Below are positions 61,612-64,000 of a stretch of 64,000 nt of DNA, one piece after another (position 1 is the first letter of the stretch; the number at the start of each line of letters is the position of its first letter). The DNA comes from Sternotherus odoratus (taxonomy: Eukaryota; Chordata; Testudines; Kinosternidae). The translations under genes and the position numbers were made by a program. The notes beneath the pieces are model-generated. The model worked only from the letters and a program-made list of their open reading frames with translations, did no database searches and was not told the origin of the DNA. The stretch spans positions 5,046,371-5,110,370 of the forward strand of contig JAVMKO010000007.1 of NCBI GenBank assembly GCA_032164245.1, written 5' to 3'.

Positions 61612-61785
61612 TATTGGCCTGCTAAACCCAGGGTTGTGAGTTCAATCCTTGAGGGGGCCATTTAGGGATCTGGGGCAAAAATCTGTTGGATGATTTAATT
61701 GAGGATTGGTCCTGCTTTGAGCTGGGGGTTGGACTAGATGATCTCCTGAGGTCCCTTCTAACCCTGATATTCTATGATTCTATGA
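61612..61785 (+). mobile_element. tRNA-derived SINE, 5'-truncated
   Basis: Begins within the tRNA-like head (TTGGCCTGCTAAACCC), keeps the B box (GGTTGTGAGTTCAATCC) and the body GGGGGCCATTTAGGGATCTG, and ends TATTCTATGATTCTATGATA. Same family as 45384-45577, lacking the A box. Confidence 0.85.
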
Positions 61786-62340
61786 TATTGAACAAGACCA
61801 ACCCTTGGGGCACTCCACTTGATACCAGCCACCAACTAGACATGGAGCCATTTGAACCCAATGATCCAGACCATTTTAGCCAGCTTTCTATCCACCTTAT
61901 AGTCCATTCATCCAGCCCATACTACTTTAACTTGCTGGCAAGAATACCGTGGAAGCTTGTATCAAAAAGTGTTGCTAAAGTCAAGGAATAACATATCCAC
62001 TGCTTTCCCCTCATCCACAGAGCAAGTCTTAGAAGGCAATTCGATTAGTCAGGCACGACTTGCCCTTGGTGAATCCATGCGGACTGTTCCTGAATCACTT
62101 TCCTCTCTTCTAAGTGCTTCAGAATTGATTCCTTGAGGACCTGCTCCATGATTTTTCAAGGGACTGAGATGAGACTGACTGGTCTGCAGTTCCCCACATT
62201 CTCCTCCTCCTCTTTTTAAAAGATGGGCACTACATTAGCCATTTTCCAGTCATCCAGGACCTCACCCGGCCGCCATGAGTTTTCAAAGATTATGGCTATC
62301 GGCTCTTCAACTACTACTCTTCAGACAAAAGCAGTGGAGA
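61786..62340 (-). mobile_element. CR1 LINE reverse transcriptase fragment, antisense
   Basis: The minus strand reads through RT blocks: HGFTKGKSCLTN (about 62080-62045), a DFSNTF-type motif (about 61985), LASKLKYYGLDEW (about 61930), the W-rich RKLAK segment and a SGVPQGLVLF-like block (about 61805). Stops and frameshifts are present. It joins the SINE tail directly at 61785. Confidence 0.8.
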
Positions 62341-62639
62341 AAGCTGTGAAACTCCTTGCAGCCTAACCAATGAAGAGCTGAATGATGAGTGACCATATTG
62401 CAGAGGTACAGTCAATGTTGTATTTAAAAGCAGCCTGTCGCTCTGAGGAGCTCTGCACACCATTGAGAAGTGAAGGGAGGGAAAACTACTCTGGGCTTGA
62501 CCGTCCTGGCTGAAAAGACAGTCATGTTTTCAGTATGTCATGTCAGAAAAACGTTTTTGGTGCTGAACCTACACTTCCCCTTTACTTCATCCCGTTGCAA
62601 ATAGCTCTGCACCCTTAAATCACTCTAAAGAATTGCATG

Positions 62640-62764
62640 TAGGGTGACCAGACAGCAAGTGTGAAAAATCGGGATGGGGTGAGGGGGTAATAGGAGCCTA
62701 TATAAGAAAAAAAAAACCCAAAATCAGGACTGTCCCCATAAAATCAGAACATCTGGTCACCCTA
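62640..62764. mobile_element. Short hAT-like MITE with 8-bp target duplication
   Basis: Perfect 11-bp inverted ends TAGGGTGACCA/TGGTCACCCTA bound 125 bp. The flanks ATTGCATG (62632-62639) and ATTGCACG (62765-62772) are an 8-bp duplication with one mismatch. Same family as 35090-35209. Confidence 0.85.
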
Positions 62765-62772
62765 ATTGCACG

Positions 62773-63660
62773 CCTTCCTTACTTTTACTTCTTTAAACAC
62801 TTGCAGATCTTTACTCATATTCCCCCTTACTCTTCATTTAGTCCCACACTGCAAGTCTCTCTTAGCTCAGTTCCCCCCCGCTCTACTGTTTCTGTTGCTC
62901 TTCGCTCCCTTTCTCTGGTTGAGGTTTCTCTTGTCTGAAGGTACCCAAGTGCTTTGTCTTTTCCTCCCATTTCCTTTCATGTAACAGAGAGGACAGGAAG
63001 GCTGAGGTCACATTTCCATGTTGCCTGCTCTTCTGGCAGGCACTACTACCAAAACGACCCTGACAAATGAACGAGGGGGCAGAGAAGGGCAGCAGAGATG
63101 GCCAGGGGAATACAGATAGCCCAGCTATACACATTTCACACTGCAAGGCTAAGTCAGGACCAAGGGGGATATGATAAACATCACAGAGGGAGAAAAATGT
63201 AGTGTTCCAGGGGAGGCCTGACTGGGGGGGGGGGGGAGGGTGAATTCAACAATAAGATCTTCCTGCTGAGCAAGCTGTTAAATTGTTTAGTGAACTTGTG
63301 AGAAAGGTTGGCAGAAATCAATACTTGAGCCATTGAAAATTATATAAGCTGTTTGCCAGTGCTTTTTTCCTACACAGAACAATCCTGTCTGGACAGGGAA
63401 ATAAACAGAGAAGCTGATTTTGCTTGAAACTCCACATTTGGCCATTCATAGGGTGGGAGCCGAGTTACCAGACATCCTAAAAGTGATTGACACTGTAACC
63501 TCTTTATAGGAAAGTCTGAGTTCGTGCAAGTGGTGCAAAGAGAGAGAAAAATGCCAGTAAACAAGCCCGCCCTTTGCACAATGAGGATAGGAATTTGCCC
63601 TTTCAAGCCAGGAGGTGGTAGTATTAGCTCAGAAATGTATTCACTTAAAAAAAAATTATG
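62773..63660. other. Intergenic; nothing recognised
   Basis: C/T-rich then mixed sequence with a poly(G) run at about 63224-63237. No supported gene. Confidence 0.45.
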
Positions 63661-63662
63661 AT

Positions 63663-64000
63663 ACAGTGAAACCTCGTTTTAACGGACTAATTCAGGCGAG
63701 GGGGTGTCCGTTAAAGCCGAAAGTCCGTTATTTAATAATTTTTTTAAATCATTAAATAACAGGACTTTTGGCTTTAACGGACACCCCCTCACCCGAATTA
63801 GTCCCTTATATAGAGGTTTTACTGGGCGGGAGCTGTCAAACTCCCCCCCCCCTTCCCGCAAGGGGGGGGGGGGGCTTTGACAGCTCCCGCCGGGCTCCCC
63901 GCAGCGGGGAGCCCGGCAGGAACTGTCAAAGCCCCCCCCCCCGGCTCCCCTGCAGCGGGGAGCCCGGCGGGAGCTGTCTAAACCCCCCCCCCCCCGCTCC
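63663..64000. mobile_element. Inverted pogo/Tigger-like end plus GC foldback array, cut by window edge
   Basis: CAGTGAAACCTCGTTTTAAC opens a near-palindrome whose arms (63665-63735, 63750-63825) both derive from the left end of the 39709-40224 family. It then runs into alternating GGGAGCTGTC and C/G runs with palindromes such as GCTCCCCGCAGCGGGGAGC (63893-63911) in at least two inverted units. The element continues past the right edge. Confidence 0.7.

Noticed and set aside
61217..61639. 140-codon plus-strand frame
   Set aside because: No recognisable domain, AT-rich composition, and its end runs into a SINE; likely chance.

Overview
This window is non-coding-rich vertebrate DNA, most likely from a turtle (Testudines). 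The pointers are CR1 LINEs of the turtle/crocodilian type, a tRNA-derived SINE with a CR1-like tail ending in TTCTATGATTC, many short hAT and pogo-like DNA elements, and long introns with GT-AG boundaries. Nothing looks prokaryotic. The species cannot be named from the sequence alone.

One protein gene is clearly recognisable. It is PIGG, the GPI ethanolamine phosphate transferase 2 catalytic subunit, on the minus strand. Its first nine coding exons run right to left: 47405-47564, 45137-45342, 40979-41188, 37541-37729, 34139-34280, 28133-28345, 17715-17932, 15778-16059 and 4610-5064. All splice phases agree and no frame is broken. They total 2075 nt, about 691 residues of roughly 980. The C-terminal membrane exons must lie to the left of position 1. 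Exons 5 and 7 were found by reading the minus strand for PIGG homology. The promoter at 47565-47790 has GC boxes, a CCAAT box and a ZNF143/Staf-type element in a CpG island.

The introns and the 16 kb upstream of PIGG are packed with transposon remains. Introns 6 and 8 (about 10 kb each) and the right-hand flank (47800-64000) carry CR1 fragments in both orientations, hAT-type elements with 8-bp target duplications, TA-flanked pogo/mariner-like elements, foldback MITEs, one solo LTR with a 5-bp duplication, an LTR-like pair, and tRNA-SINEs. No second protein gene was recognised to the right of PIGG; a decayed Myb/SANT-like domain near 48570 looks transposon-derived.

Two observations stand out. 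(1) Intron 1 begins with a GC-rich minisatellite whose unit copies the exon 1/intron 1 junction, so that many CCCAG|GTAAC-like donors follow the real one; the first three extra donors are in frame with exon 1. (2) A family of repeats here (7342-7938, 12562-12701, 33411-33537, 44525-44620, 58298-58513) has a hammerhead-ribozyme-like core (CTGANGA, a GTGGG/CCCAC hairpin, GAAA). Three copies are flanked by 9-, 11- and 12-bp direct repeats, and two are large tail-to-tail foldbacks. This fits a Penelope-like retroelement better than a DNA transposon, although helix I of a hammerhead is not evident by eye.
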